A stretch of DNA of 64,000 nt from Leucogyrophana mollusca (GCA_021014945.1 MU266354.1:62001-126000), one strand, 5' to 3'; shown: positions 34,505 to 47,958, numbered from the stretch's first letter. Translations and numbers: made by a program. Notes: generated by a model not told the origin, from the sequence alone.

Positions 34505-35324
34505 GTTATTGAGCACATTAGGCGTCATTGAAGGCACCGACTTGAAGGACACTCTCGGAGCCTTTCGTCTACAAGTTGAGGACAGTCATCTTGTACAGGA
34601 GCTATGCGTTGTACCGATTCCGCGGACGCCGCTTAGACCATTGATACCCCCCAGCGTCGGCGTTTTTGGGGTGGGGCGCTTGATATCCACAGTCACTCGT
34701 GTATGGTTAGCTTATACCCCTTGGTGTATTACACTCGATCGCACATTCATTCTTGGAGCATTTCACTGACTCATTACACTTGTTCTATGCATGTTACAGA
34801 TTAGTACGTCGCCGCCTTTGGATGCATTGTGGAAACCACCAGACTGCAAATGACATTGTTTTTGCCGGGGTTCTGCCGGGGCTCCCTGTGCACACTCTAG
34901 AATGTGTAGCGCTGGGTTGCGGATTGTTGTGGACCGCGAAAATCGCACTTCGCAGGTAATTGGTCGGCCACTTAGTGTCCACTCTCCTGACAGCTTGTTG
35001 TCCTGATGAATACCCGGTGTCCATCTTGAAGACCGCCTTACGACGATGCTCCTTTGGCTATGTCTACTTTTGGGTGGAGTGCGCTGAGATGGTGGCAGTT
35101 GTCTGACCTCTTCGGAGCAAACCTTCAGAAATCCTCTCAGGGCTTATAGAATATTCATGGGCCAACCCGAAAGCCCCGCGGCATCACAATGTGCTCAGAC
35201 ACCAGAGAATCACAAGCGCACATTGTGCAAGAATGACAAAACCACATTTATAACATCGGACGGAGGGAGAACACATGCTTGTCTAATCGTTCCAAACTTG
35301 CCACTCTCATCACGTTGAACACGC
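34505..35324. other. Convergent 3' intergenic region
   Basis: This lies between the 7TM and hexokinase stop codons. Short frames occur on both strands without domains. No gene is supported. Confidence 0.45.
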
Positions 35325-37827
35325 TCAAACGTGGAGGTACAGACCGGCGTCTTTTCTGTTTTTTGTCATAGCTGATAAATATGAGAACAAGGTTGGCAGA
35401 TGGTGCTGGGCAATAATGACGGACCTGCAATAATAGCGCTTCCAACGCCGCTTCCATCCTCGGCATGATGCGTGATAATGTTGCTGTTGTCACGGTAGAC
35501 ACGAGATCACCAGTCATGACAAAGAGCATTTGTAATGTTAGAGAAGTACATACCGTCCTTTATCGCCGAAGATGTCTTGAAGACCTTCGTGTACCCGATC
35601 TGCGAATCCTGGGTATTTCTGTTTCGGAGCATGAGGTCATCAGCTTCTCCGCGAAGAAGCCAAGGTAAACGCACGTTGTACAATGACCCATCAGCGCCAA
35701 CCGAGCATCCTTCCTCGAGGTAGCCTTGTTTGCTGACGATCGCCGCAATGCCACAGGCACTCAAGCGCGCAGCTCGTCTTCCAATGAGCATGGCCAGGGC
35801 ACGGAAGAACTGACGTTCCGCAAGGGTGGTCTCAAGGGCGAAGAAATGTGTGAAGATACCAATGATCATGAGAAGCTCGTCAGTCGGGTCACTGGGAATT
35901 GCGACAACCTTGGTAAGCCTTCCCAACAGCCCGAAATGACGAGAAAGTGCCACCTTTCCATGAGTGATAAGAACGCTGTGTCGAAGCAGTATGGCTTTTC
36001 AAGTTTGTAGGTGTTTTGGCCAAGGAAGAGTACACCCTCGTCTATAAGCTCACAGATAACCAATCGAAGGATCTCGCCTAGGTAGCGTCCCGAGATAAGT
36101 TTCTTGATGTCATGCGTCACTGAACCAAACGGGCAAGCTGAAAACACATGCACTTACTTCAAATGCCTGCTCCCCCGGTTTATTGGACGTGTCATCGACA
36201 ACCGCGTCATATTTAGTTCGTGGCAGGTGCTCGTGCTCGAACGAGTCGAAAGCTCCCTATCAAGGTTGCCGATCAATCTCCGGGTTTTCAGTTGAAAAAG
36301 ATATCTATGCCATACCCATTCGCAATTGATAGCCATTTCTGCACCAGGATCGATACCCAGATGCTCAATTTTGCCAATATCTTTCACGTGTTCCATGTAG
36401 GCCGCGTTGCATCCTGTCCCAAATATAACCGCAATCTTGGTTCTAGGATTCACGTAGTGAGACGCAATAAGAGTTCCGGTTGTGTCGTTAATCAGTGCGG
36501 TCAACTGAATTGGAAGTTCCTGGTTTCTAAAAGTGAATACCTGGCGGGACCAGAATGAGACGATGAGCAGACTTACATATTTCTCTAGGGATTTCTTGAA
36601 CATCTCGGCAACATCTCTTCCCTCTGTGTTTGTGGCTCCAAATCCCTTCGTCCACCGAATCAGTTCACCATGGTCGATCCTCTCCTGTCTATTGATATCC
36701 GGATGTGTATAAGGTGAGGTGACACCGACCAGACATAGCGAACACGTGCTCACGAGCAAGGATACGAAAACTGGCGTCGCGTAGATGTCCCACGTCAGGA
36801 CACTCGTCCCATTAGGTCAAACTCGAATGTGGAATGATACTCACAGTGAACCCCAGGGGAAGGGATTGGCCCGGTTTGAGCTGGCCCGGGCCTTCCCCTA
36901 TGTTTGTCTCAACGAAAGTCTTCAGGCACTCCGCGCAAAAGTCAAACAACTTTTGGCCGTCTTCCTGCTTCTGCTCCTCTGTCAACCGATATTTCGTCTG
37001 GGTGATCTCGAATTTTCCCTCGCCTTGCAGCGTGACCAGGCACACACGTAGATTCGTGCCGCCTAAGTGATAAAGGCAAACATCCGGGAGTGAGTACTTG
37101 ATCTAATTGTGGTCGCAGAGTTGCATGTGTGCTTCATGCGTATACAAGGTCGCGCAGGAGAAAACGTACCGAGATCAAGGGCAAGAAAATCACCGGTTTC
37201 CTTGCCTGACGGCCACCCGAAAACATAGGTCGGAATCATAGGCTGTGAATGAACAATTAGCACTCATCGTTGGTTGGAGAAGGTTTTAACATGTGATTAA
37301 GCACGGATGTCGAGTAGAACTGGTAAATTACTATTATAAAACAGCCGTTTAGGGAGACAGACCCATCCCCCACTCGGTCCAGTGGACCTGCCATCTGTAC
37401 CACTTTCTCCCGACGTGCAGGTGGAACAGACAGCCTTATTCGGCTGAGATTATCCGGTGAGATACGCACCACGATCTGATTCGTCTTGTTCAACCCCAAC
37501 TCCAACGTTTCCGTGAATGCCTCTACGATCATCCGCATCCTCTGCGGTGTTAGTGTAAACCTGCACGATGTCGGTTCAGCAGATCTGTTGACTAAACCCC
37601 TGATTTTATGTTCACTGACAGACTCTCGTATTTCCTCAGGTGATCGGCCATCGTTCTGAGATCGCGACATGTGCATGATGAGTCGGATACACTGTATATG
37701 TGCGCGCTGCAACATACTTCTTGGTTGCATGGGGCAGGTCCTCCTCATCCTGGGTTCGAGTATGGATGGCGAGCGTCTGCCCGGTGGGCAGGGTAACGCT
37801 TCCGCTTCCGCGGCGGGAGGCAGGCAT
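35325..37827 (-). CDS. Hexokinase
   Basis: A many-exon gene starting MPASRRGSGSVTLPTGQTL. Hexokinase landmarks in order: RMRMIVEAFTETLELGLNKT, YVFGWPSGKETGDFLALDLG, GGTNLRVCLV (phosphate loop), LPLGFTFSYPCSQ, IRWTKGFGATN, ALINDTTGTLIASHY (catalytic Asp), VIFGTGCNAAYME, EHLGIDPGAEMAINCEW, ISGRYLGEILRL, and GADGSLYN near the adenosine pocket. The C-terminus is ITHHAEDGSGVGSAIIA, then GLYLHV. It phosphorylates glucose and other hexoses in the cytosol, the first step of glycolysis. The protein is a single ~50 kDa unit as in other fungi. The gene shares a 362-bp head-to-head promoter with mitochondrial uL14. Confidence 0.95.
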
Positions 37828-38189
37828 CTTGGATCTGATAACGATACGAATACAACAAAGTGAAAGAAAGAGGGAGAAAGAGTGACACGGAAGTGGAGTG
37901 CGGGGGTTCAGGACACCCTAAGGGACTACATCGTCGTGAGAAAGTAACCTCCATAGATAGGGCAAGGAAACCATTTTTCGGCCAAGTTCCCTGCCAAGTC
38001 CGAGATAAATACCTCTTTTAGTCCGATCTATGCCGTAACCACTCAAGTAGGGAACATTTTATCGGCGCAAGTACCAAATCAGGAGTGACCGGCAGGCTGC
38101 ACCCTGACAGTTCCGGCAGTGTTCCACTGTTCCCGCAACATTTCTTCCTCACCTTTCGCGTTTTCGACTTCATCCAGTACGACGAGGTC
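37828..38189. promoter_or_regulatory. Head-to-head promoter, hexokinase / uL14m
   Basis: 362 bp lie between divergent start codons. No clear TATA box is seen on either side. Confidence 0.45.
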
Positions 38190-38658
38190 ATGATTGGCCT
38201 TAAGGGCACACTAAATGTCAGTTTCACTTTATACTCAACTGGATCATATTTTTAATGATATATTCTAGGTGATAGACAACTCCGGGGCCCTCCTCATCGA
38301 GTGCGTCAATGTACTAAAACAAAAGGTCAACAACGGCTGGGGTTCCGTGGGGGACGAAATAGTCTGTGTCGTCAAGCGCGCTAGACCGGTGTCCGCAGCG
38401 GCACAGGCTTCAACTACCGCAGTCAAAGTACGACGTGGAGACGTCCGTCGCGCTGTAATAGTACGGACTAAGAAAGCAGTCCGCAGACCAGATGGTCGTT
38501 TTGTCAGGTTCGACGACAACGCAGCTGTCCTACTAAATAATAAGAGGGAGATGCTTGGCACGCGCATAGGCGGTGTTGTTAGCGCCGACCTGCGAATGAA
38601 AGGGTGGGGCAAGATTGTCAGCTTAGCACCCAAGGTACGCGGCTCGCAACTCGCTTGA
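38190..38658 (+). CDS. Mitochondrial ribosomal protein uL14m
   Basis: A 27-nt first exon (MIGLKGTLN, 38190-38216) is spliced over a 52-nt intron to 38269-38658, giving 138 residues. The L14 fold is clear: [89 protein letters not shown]. The start on MIGLK, the length and the variable insert ([13 protein letters not shown]) fit the mitochondrial rather than the cytosolic (uL14/Rpl23) form. It belongs to the large subunit at the intersubunit face. The start relies on the short exon, which is needed to complete the first strand. Confidence 0.92.
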
Positions 38659-39435
38659 AAAGTATACTCATGCTTCGTTCGGACAGGTTGTTTGAGTGCA
38701 TCATAGATACCATACCTCTATCCTAATGAAGTACCATTGTTCCCATTTCATTCAAGGCAGATACGGATGTCTCTGTTCCAACGATTTGACCCCGTTTCTG
38801 TGATTGCTCCTTGCAGAAATCTGGTCGTTGCCTCTACGTAAAATCCCCGGATGAGGAGTACTTTTTGCCAATCCAGGTTCTTCTGAAGAGCGCGTGTTCA
38901 TACGTGATCCTGTGTGGAATTTCAGAAGCCAGATGGCTCACCGTCCGAACTACCACAGCAGAATAATCTTCCGTTATTTGTGTGGATATCTTGCCTAGCA
39001 TCTGCGCCGTACATACTATCCTGTCCAGGTAAAGCCGATGGCGAGATGCGGCAAATCTACAAAGGATATTGTAATTCAGGGTCAACCACGTTACTACACT
39101 AGATCTTAGTTTGCCTCGAACTTGTCATCGCAGTACCTCAACATGCACGCATTATCTGCAAGGCCGATCCTTTACTTGCCCGGTCTAGTGGGTGTACGCT
39201 CACGCGTCTGGGCGGCTTGAGTCGGCGGATGACTACAAGCGTGCGTGCTCTTCCCAGGCAACTCAGGCCAAGATGCCCCAAATCACCTAATAATAAGTGG
39301 TGTAATTCTTCGCTCAAAGTTCCCTCCTGCATGCTGGCCTAAGTCCGCATAACTCGAATCCCTAGACTTTCACGACTCTGACGACCTTTGTATAGCCCTG
39401 TGCTACGGTACCGATACCGCTGTGTATACGCTTGA
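38659..39435. other. Intergenic
   Basis: This lies between uL14m and DLD1, on the same strand. An 83-codon minus frame at 38834-39085 has no recognisable domain. No gene is supported. Confidence 0.45.
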
Positions 39436-41865
39436 ATGTTCCCAGTCAATTACTTTCAACGCTTACGGTCCACCATCGGCATCGGAACAACGTTGGCCCG
39501 GAGCAGGGTTGCTCGACAACAAACGTTGACCATTGCCCGTCAATGCAGTTCCAGTACTACGGCTAAGGCGAGGCCGTCTGCTTGTTGGACTGGTTTGATT
39601 GTCACAAGTGGGATCGTTGGCTATACCTTCGGCACCCGACGTAGCGTTTTCCAGTCTCTATTTCCAGTCCCGGACGATTCGGAACCTCAGTATGGTTCAC
39701 CGAAGGAATTCCAGCTGGCGATAAACGAACTCAAGCACTCCTTTGAATCAGAGGACATCGTCTCCACCGATCCGGAGGACCTCCGAATACACGGGTTCTC
39801 AGAGAATGACTACCATCCCGGTAAGTCGCGCATTAAATTGACAAACCATTACAACTGACGTTACTCACCTCTAGGCGCCCCTCATAGCGTAGTTGTATAT
39901 CCCCGAAGCACGGAAGACGTGGTAAAGATTGTCAAGGTGGCCACCAAGTACCGCATGCCCGTAACACCATTCTCAGGGGGTACAAGCCTAGAAGGAAACT
40001 ACAGAGGTGTATGTATTGTTTCTACTCGCAGCGGATCGCCTCTTCGCCTAGCTTTTGCCGCTCTCGCGTTGATCTCACGACACAGGTTGGTGGAATTTGC
40101 GTGGACATGTCTGCCATGGATAAGATTCTGGCCATTCACGGTGGGTTCTGCTTAGCCTTTCCTGTCGGTAACATAGTCTCATTGAGTTTACCTGTCCGAT
40201 ATCCACAGAGGCTGACTCTGATCTCGTATGTCAGCCTGGTGTTGGGTGGATGGACATCAACGAAACCCTGCAAAAGAAAGGCAAGACTTCCTTGCTTCCG
40301 TTCAATGCGATTAGTATGTGGACTAACCGATCGGCCCCTTAGGCATACCACTGTTTTTCCCCGTAAGTAATTTCCAGCTTATGGTATTTCTGTGTATTAA
40401 CCTCTGTGTTCTCGTTCAAGTTGGACCCAGGCCCAGGGGCTACCATCGGTGGCATGATGAGCACAGGCTGTTCTGGCAGTAAGCAAGAGTACTCCTATGA
40501 AATATGGCCTCTAAGCGCAATCCTTTTGCACAGCAAACGCGGTACGATATGGCACGGCAAAAGGGGAATGGTTCCTAAATGCGGTTCGTGCACAAATTAT
40601 ACAAAGACATCTAGTCTGTCTAATTTCCATCGCAGACCGTGGTCCTTCCCTCTGGTGAGGTCATCAAAACGAGACAACGCGCCAGGAAGTCCTCCGCCGG
40701 ATTTGACACCACCAAGCTTTTCATTGGGGCTGAGGGTACGCTCGGTATCATCACGGAGGGCAAGTAACATATAAGTCAGATATACGGGGTGCTTATACTG
40801 TGCTCAGTCACAATCCGCCTGGCACCAGTCCTCCCCACGACAGTAGCCATTGTGCAGTTCCCTGACGTCAAACGTGCCACCGAGGCGGTCATCGATGTAA
40901 TGAACCGCGGCGTCGGTATACGTACGTATCCTCACCTTTCCCTCCTCTCTTCCCTCCGACTCATATGCTATCCCCACAGAATGCGTCGAACTCTGCGACA
41001 GCGAGTTCATGCGCTCGACGAACCTGTATGGCGCCTCAGAGCGGACATATCCCGAGCAAGACAGCCTCTTCTTCAAATTCCAGGGTCCAACGCCAACCGC
41101 GCTCGCTGAGACGGCGCAGATCGTAAAGGATGTTGTAAAACAGCACGGCGGGACTGGTTTCGAGCTTGCCCGTACGGAACGTGAGGCGCGCGATCTGTGG
41201 GCAGACCGGAAGAACGCGTTGTATTCGGGACTTGCGCTCGTCGAAGGCAGCAGAGGATGGAGCACCGATGTTTGGTGGGTCCTTGTGGCCTTTATCAGGT
41301 TTGTTTGGCTCACCGTTGGCTGTGTCCTAGTGTGCCTGTATCGAATTTGCCTGAACTTGTGTACGAGACGAAGAAGGATCTTGCGGAGCTCGGACTCGTT
41401 TCTACTATTGTTGGGCACGTCGGCGATGGTTTGTCTAATACCCTCTATGGCGTGTCCATAGCAGCGTTGTCTGACTGTCGGCTACAGGGAACTTCCATGC
41501 CCTCCTCCTTTTCCGCAACGATGAAGAGCTTGCGATTGCGCGTGAGGCCGTGCATAGAATGGTCGAGCGTGCAATAAAGCTTGACGGGACATGTAGGTGG
41601 TTGCTGACGCTCCCCAACTCATACTTATCGTTCTCTTATTAGGTACTGGTGAACACGGCGTCGGAATCGGCAAGCGGGAGTACCTTTACGAAGAGCTGGG
41701 TGAGGGTACTGTGGAGCTAATGCGGGTAGTCAAGCGGGCCATTGACCCCCTTGGATTGTTCAATCCTGGCAAGGTGAGTTGGCTCTACTAAAACCCATGG
41801 TTGATTCGAGGCTGACGATGTTATAGTTATACCCTGATAAGAAAACGAGAATCACGAAACACTGA
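39436..41865 (+). CDS. D-lactate dehydrogenase (cytochrome), mitochondrial
   Basis: A multi-exon gene. The leader is Arg/Ser/Thr-rich (residues 1-45, [16 protein letters not shown]) followed by a hydrophobic segment ([17 protein letters not shown]), as expected for inner-membrane sorting. The FAD-binding domain has [47 protein letters not shown] and [19 protein letters not shown], then [16 protein letters not shown] and [15 protein letters not shown]. The C-terminal domain has [23 protein letters not shown] and [15 protein letters not shown]. It oxidises D-lactate to pyruvate and passes electrons to cytochrome c. Intron 40760-40807 starts with GC (G/GCAAGT). All joins are in phase and no lesion is seen. 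Confidence 0.93.
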
Positions 41866-42126
41866 CGAACACATTTTACACTGCTGGGAACTCGGGGATC
41901 ATGTTGTACTTCCACATCATCTGTATCGATTCCAACATGATTGTAGCAATTCTGCGACCACTCGATTGTTTGGTTAGTTGCGAGAAACACGAACGTGGGG
42001 CGAGAGCGGAAGCTTATTGCATGGACGCTCAACCCGTAGTGGAATATATAAAGGAATATGATTTTGGTCTCACTATCAAGGTGAAGAAGACAGAAGCTGC
42101 AAAATCTACGCAACCAAAGCCATCGC

Positions 42127-43306
42127 TCACAGAGCACTTGCACCTATGTCAGACGTGTCAGAACATGCGCTGATGAGACTGAATGGCGTTATCATACCGG
42201 TAATGATGTCGACCAACTCATTAGTGATGGCGGCTTGACGACCACGATTGTACTGCATTGTGAGAGTGTCAATCATGTCAGTAGCATTCTTCGAGGCATT
42301 GTCCATGGCATTACGGCTATAAAAGTACGTGAGGTTAGTGGTTGATGCCTGGGTAATGGATAGCCACAGCATACCGAGCACTCTGTTCGCAGGCGTGGCC
42401 TTCCACCAGAGCAGCGTAGATCGCGTTAGCTAGCGAGAACTCAGCAAGGTCCTTCGTGACATCATCCTCCATTTCGTATGCCCTCAAGCCAGCTACGAAG
42501 ATGATTAGCCTGGCTGTCAAGATTGATTTTGCGAAAGCAACTGACCAGATTCCTTGAGCGAGGTCTCGTTCGCAACCTCCACAACAGCCGGCTCATATGA
42601 AATGGCAGATACGAACTTGTTGTAGACAATAGCGATGCTGTCGTACTTAGCGTCACTCTTGATAATCAAGTCCGCAACACCCGCAGCGTCGGCAAAGGTG
42701 GGGATGTCCCGGCCAATTTGGTTGAAAGTCAGAGCCAGGTTCTTCCCGAGAACACGACCGAGCTGGGCTTTCGACTTGTCGCCAATAACCATTATGGGTG
42801 AGTCAGAGTCAACGGTGTTCTCTGTGTCGGCAATCGCGCGGCGCGTGGCCTTGGACACGGAAGAGTGGATACCGCCGCAAAGACCCTTGTCAGAGGAAAT
42901 GACGATGAACAGCTTGCGCTTTGCAGGGGTTTCCGAAGGAGTGTGTTCGAAGATCTCTGCAAGTAATACGGGGTCACATGAATGGGTTGCATAGGCAGTC
43001 ATAGAATCGGGACACACCGGAGTTGGCAAGACCATACTGCTTCCCGCTGTTCATGGCACGCTGTGCCTTCGCAAGTTTGGTGGAAGCAATCATTTTCATG
43101 GACTACGACCCAACCCATTGGTTTGCGTTGTTCACTACAGAAGACCATGGTCCAAAACGCACCTTTGTGATTTTCTCAATATTTCTGACCGACTTCAGCC
43201 GCAGCTCGATTTCCCGCAGCGTCGCCATATTGCGGGCATTTTGGGGTGCAGCGCCCAGCGGCGAAGGCTGGGATGCAATACGGGCAAGCGTTCGCCGTGC
43301 TAACAT
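42127..43306 (-). CDS. ATP3: F1Fo ATP synthase gamma subunit, mitochondrial
   Basis: Starts [19 protein letters not shown] (mitochondrial leader), followed by the gamma N-terminal helix [20 protein letters not shown] and [16 protein letters not shown]. The Rossmann-like middle has [20 protein letters not shown] and [19 protein letters not shown]. The C-terminal helix has [36 protein letters not shown] and [20 protein letters not shown], ending ASAL. Gamma is the rotor shaft in the alpha3beta3 head. The last exon is short and was placed by the fixed family ending TGASAL. The gene is head-to-head with eIF2 beta (207 bp between) and convergent with DLD1. Confidence 0.95.
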
Positions 43307-43513
43307 TGAGAAGTGGACAAGCTGAAAGGCAAGCTGAAGACTGAAAGTGTTTGCACTCGGGAGCTTACGGCCATGACCGAGCGGAGTCTGGCCACGCCGA
43401 GGGTTTATTCTCCGATGCAATCTCGGCATGGGATGCAGGAGTCATCTCCTTCATCACGCTGAGGGACGAGAGACAGATCTTTGCTTTCGACCACCACCAC
43501 GATTAACGACCTT
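43307..43513. promoter_or_regulatory. Head-to-head promoter, ATP3 / eIF2 beta
   Basis: Only 207 bp separate the two divergent start codons, so UTRs and promoter elements must be compact or overlapping. Confidence 0.5.
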
Positions 43514-44757
43514 ATGGCCTCAGAGGAACCGTTGTTTGACCCGTCGCTGAAGAAGCGAAAGAAAAAGGCTGTAGCGTTCATTGAGGATCCATTGGGCGCT
43601 GAAGCCGACCCTACTACCCCAGCCCCAACGTCCATCGATAACCATACCACAAACGGTGATGCCGTCGACTTAGGGCCCACGACTCTACACGAGCAGTTTA
43701 AGCAAAGCCAGAACGGCGGACCAGAGAATGGCCAGCCAGTGGACGAGGTGAAAGAGGATGATGACTTCAAGTCCATGTTCCCAGAAGGGCTGAAGAAGAA
43801 AAAGAAGAAGAAAGACATCCCGATGGATTTGGACTTGGTGTGTTCATTACTCTTGGATCAGCTTTTCCGATCTTATGAGCTTGTGCGATCTAAGGGTGAT
43901 GATGGCTCTGGCGCGGCAACACCAACAACAGCACCAGCTGTCTCGGAAGATCTCGACTTCTCAGACATAAAGAAGAAGAAGAAATCCACGAAAAAGAAAG
44001 CAATGGAGGACTTTGAGAAGGAGCTGAATGATGCAAAGGCGAAAGATGACCCTGAAGATATCGATGGCGATGATGGGGAACATCTGAATGACATAGATGA
44101 AGCGGATCTAGGAGATGATCCATTCGCACATGGTGCACCAACTGGCGTTGACGCTGGTACCGAGCCTTGGCTCACCAGCGACCGAGACTACACTTATCCT
44201 GAGGTACCACTCGTTTCGATCATTGTCTATATCAGATCACTCACGCAAACACAGCTTCTGCAACGATTTTACGCCTCTCTGCACGCATCAAATCCCTCAC
44301 TACTTACATCCACTGGCAAACGGTACACTATCGCTCCTCCACAAATCCTCAGAGAAGGCAACAAAAGATCGATCTTTGCTAACGTCGCCGATATTTGCAA
44401 ACGAATGCATCGGCAGCCTGAGCACGTCATCCAGTTCCTCTTCGCCGAAATGGGAACCACTGGATCTGTTGACGGTGCCGGTCGTTTGGTTATCAAAGGT
44501 CGTTTCCAACCGAAGCAAGTGGAGAATGTCCTGCGACGATACATTGGTAAGCGGTTTGCATCTTCCAGACAGGTACGAACGGCTTACCCTGGTTTCTAGT
44601 TGAATATGTAACATGCAAAACCTGCAAATCACCCGATACGCTGTTGACAAAGGAGAATCGTATCTTCTTCATGTCTTGCGAGTCTTGCGGTTCAAGACGT
44701 TCCGTTAACGCTATCAAGAGTGGTTTCCAGGCCCAAGTTGGGAGGAGAAAGCAGTGA
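43514..44757 (+). CDS. Translation initiation factor eIF2 subunit beta
   Basis: The ATG at 43514 ([20 protein letters not shown]) begins an N-terminal tail with the three lysine blocks typical of eIF2 beta ([15 protein letters not shown] after [16 protein letters not shown]), which bind eIF5 and eIF2B epsilon. The folded part follows: [64 protein letters not shown]. The C2-C2 zinc ribbon is [11 protein letters not shown] / [13 protein letters not shown]. eIF2 delivers Met-tRNAi to the 40S subunit. Two introns (57 nt after PMDLDL and 51 nt after YTYPE) are in frame if retained, but homology favours removal. Confidence 0.94.
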
Positions 44758-45051
44758 GCTTTTGGCGCGGAGTGAATTGTGTTCTAGAGCTGCTCGACGA
44801 TCATCATTGCACCCATGGCTCGTACTGTTTTATCATCCACACTTCACATGACCTATCTGCATTGCATCGATTCCATCAACATGTACACTCTGAGATCGTC
44901 TCGACGTGCATACACCCAAGGAAAACGTACAAACAGCCCGCGAATACTTGATACGTGAATGTCAAGAAGACTAAAAAATCATAATGTATGGCTGCGATGT
45001 GGAGGCATAACGGAGAATAATTCATGGGAAATTGAGGGGGTGAATAAATAC

Positions 45052-47662
45052 TCATGGATCAAGATCGCTAACTCGGGTCAGCGCAAGACGACGCTTTTTC
45101 TTCGGTGGCTCTTCCACTCCTTTGTTTCGAGGCACTTCGGCGTCAGGGGCTTTGCCAATCGCTGCCTCAGAGGTGCTACCAGAGGCATATGTTGGTAGGT
45201 TATCGTCCACGCTCGCGGTCGGGGTCAACGGCGGCTCGGTTCTCTTTGCTGGGATTGTCGGCGTGGCAATGACAGGCAATGAGATAGATGAGCTTGATGG
45301 CGTGGAAGTGTACGTCAAAGGCACAGAATTATGGTGAGCGATCGACTGCAGCTGTAGAGCATACTGCTGTGTATGATGAGCTGGCAGGATTTCGTCGAAG
45401 ATGACAATCGTGCAGTATCCGTCCCGTGATGATAGAATGAGGCATTGCCCATCCGGAGACCTGCATATTGCCGATAAATTCTGAGGGTTTGATACACAGA
45501 ACCACAGTTGCTAAAGTCACGCACCAGGTCATGTCTGTGAATTCGTCGTAGTGGAGTTTCGTCAGCATGCAGACGGGACCGGCTTGCTGACTATCGTAGA
45601 TAGCGACAGTATCTTTCGTCAGGACCGCATACAACATCCGATAAGGTAGTGCGAAAATAGATCCCGTACTGGGAAGAGCAGGCATTACAGGAGTCGGAGG
45701 TTTAGACGGTAAAGGCGTCGGCGGCTTTAGCTGATGCGCGGGAGACAGAGGGGAGGGCATTATTCCTGAATCTCGTGCCCCTAGCAGCGGAGAGGGCGCC
45801 ACGATCGGCAGACCAGGTGCCGTACTCTTCTCGGCCATCGGTGAAGGTTGGCTCCCCTGAAGGAGTGTCGGAGCAGGGGCGGTACCAATGAGGTCTAACT
45901 CCACGTTGCCTTCTTTGCCTTTCTCGAGCGGTACCGCCTTCGTCTCCTCCGCTCCTGTAACGTCACCGCGGAGTTCATAGAGGATCGGAGAAAACCGAAC
46001 CGCAACGCTAGCCTTCTTGTGGCCGGGGAGTTGAGCGATGGGAGGACGCGCAAAATTGGCACGCGAATAGATGTAGACTGACGATGCGGACGTTGCGGTA
46101 ATGGAATCGCTGGTATTGATAGACGGTCTGGATTTCCTTCCACGAGAAGGAGTGTCCTCCGATTTGGACTTGGAGCCGGCTGTAGCGACAGACGGATCTT
46201 CGAACTGCCCTGCAGGAGTCAGCAGAAGCCCACCGTCTGGACTGAAGGTCAAACGCCTAAAAAAGTTCGTAAAGCCCTCGTCTCCATAAAGTTTGACTGA
46301 AGACCATGAGGGAGACGGCAGTGCACGGATGGCAGGAAGTGGAGGCATAGGCGAAGGCGATCGACCATATCTGGCATGATGTGAGGGTGAACTTGGTGCA
46401 TTAGAGCCACTGAAGGAGGACCGTCTGGATGATGGCCTCTCAACAGGGGGAGGGGGGAACATCGACGCCGGCGTACTGGCGACAGAGGTGGATGGGGTCA
46501 AAGGAGCATAGCTGGCTTGGCTGCCTGACAGAAGGATGTCTTCTCTGGTGTGCTGATCGCTGACTGACGTTGTGACGGACTCAACGTCGCTAGCGGTGGA
46601 CTCGCGTCGGAATCCTCTGGTTCGGCTTTGCGAGCTGGGCGTCCTGCTGTGATTATAGGGCATCCGGGTGTTTTTCCCTACAGCGTGAGCCTCGAAGCTG
46701 CCGTTCTTCGTTGAAATAGAGTAGACATGCATAGACCGATCACTGCTCTGAGTTGCAATGTACTCGTTGAGTGGATCCCATGCAACTCCCTGGACATAAT
46801 GGTTATGTTCGGCGATCTCGTGCACGCATTTCCCTGCAAGAATCGTCAGTGAAGCCAAGGTGAAGGGAGAGTGACTGACCATCGTTCGCAGTAAAGACTC
46901 TGGCACAGTTATCAGTACTTCCAGCAAGGATATACTCCCCTGATGGGCTCCAGGCTAGATCGTACACCTGCATTGTGGTGCAACTGATGGGCTCTATTCA
47001 GGATACGACCGGGTTCGAACGGCACCCAGAACACATACCGGAAGGTGGTTCGAGGCTTCCAGTATTCTTTTTCATATTGCATATCGTCAGCACTGAGATC
47101 ACTACCATATGTCGCTGTTTGGGGGCTGGTTGACGGTGCCCATATGATAATCATGCCGTCTATTCGATATTATTCAGAAGTTCGGCGAGAGCTAACAGAC
47201 CTTGGGGCTTACCATCACCAGCAGAAGCGATAGAGTCCCCTACGTCGCGTTCAGGAACGTAAGTGAATTACATGAGAAGGAAACGCGTACCATTAGGGGA
47301 GAACCGTACTACATTCACAGCCGCCGAGTGCCTACTGAGTGTAGCAAGATATTCAACTCGCGCAGGGCGCGGAGGGGCCGCTTCTGGAATCTCAAGTAGA
47401 GACGTAGGCATGATATTTGGGTGTACCATCCAGATCTGCAGGAAGAACGTATCGGAATCATTGAAGCGCGCCGCGACGCGGAACGATGGATGGTACTGAC
47501 TCTGACATGATTATCCTCTCCGCCCGTAGCCAGTCGATATGATTGTCCTGCATAGTTCTTCTCTTGGGAAGGACGCGCTTTTTTGAAGGGTATGTGCTGA
47601 AAGTCGCAAGTCGATATGGGCTTCGAGTCGTGCCATCGAATCTCGAGGGTGCGGTATCGCAT
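45052..47662 (-). CDS. Chromatin assembly factor 1 subunit p60 (Cac2)
   Basis: A WD40 protein beginning MRYRTLEIRWHDSKPISTCD. It has RLATGGEDNHVR, YLATLSRHSAAVNVVRFSPN, GMIIIWAPS, VYDLAWSPSGEYILAGSTDN, HYVQGVAWDPLNEYIATQSS and DRSMHVYSI, the order seen in CAF-1 p60. A Ser/Pro-rich insertion (residues ~215-320) precedes the last blades (LKLYGDEGFTNFFRRLTF-like; seen as KLYGDEGFTNFFRRLTFS, then IFALPYRMLYAVLTKDTVAI). The C-terminal tail is disordered and basic (PPKKKRRLALTRVSD, a likely nuclear signal). CAF-1 deposits H3-H4 on replicated DNA with PCNA. The insertion is larger than in animals, as is common in basidiomycetes. Confidence 0.9.
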
Positions 47663-47958
47663 TTTGAGTGTTTCGATGACGCTGGTCTGTGAACAAGCTT
47701 TTCTGGTGTTTATGACCCAAAGAAACTATGGTGAAGAATGAGGCTGGGGGGGCATTCGCACAGGGGACTGATGATTGCCTCAGGCTCTTGACCGAGTTCT
47801 ACTTATGCATGGAATAAGCCGAACGTATGGCTAGGAAACGGTTGCTGTTGCCACCTCACACGCACGCGCCTTTGTTCTGTGGGCCAACCGTGCACAACCA
47901 ATTATTCCGACCACAACAAGGCAGACAAGAGCAAAATAATAGTCAAGCCCTACGCGAT

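Noticed and set aside
43870..44175. 100-codon Ser/Phe-rich minus frame
   Set aside because: Mirror of the Lys/Asp-rich eIF2 beta N-terminal tail.
46981..47040. T-loop-like GGGTTCGAAC suggesting a tRNA
   Set aside because: It lies in a CAC2 intron and no acceptor stem or anticodon arm could be folded around it.
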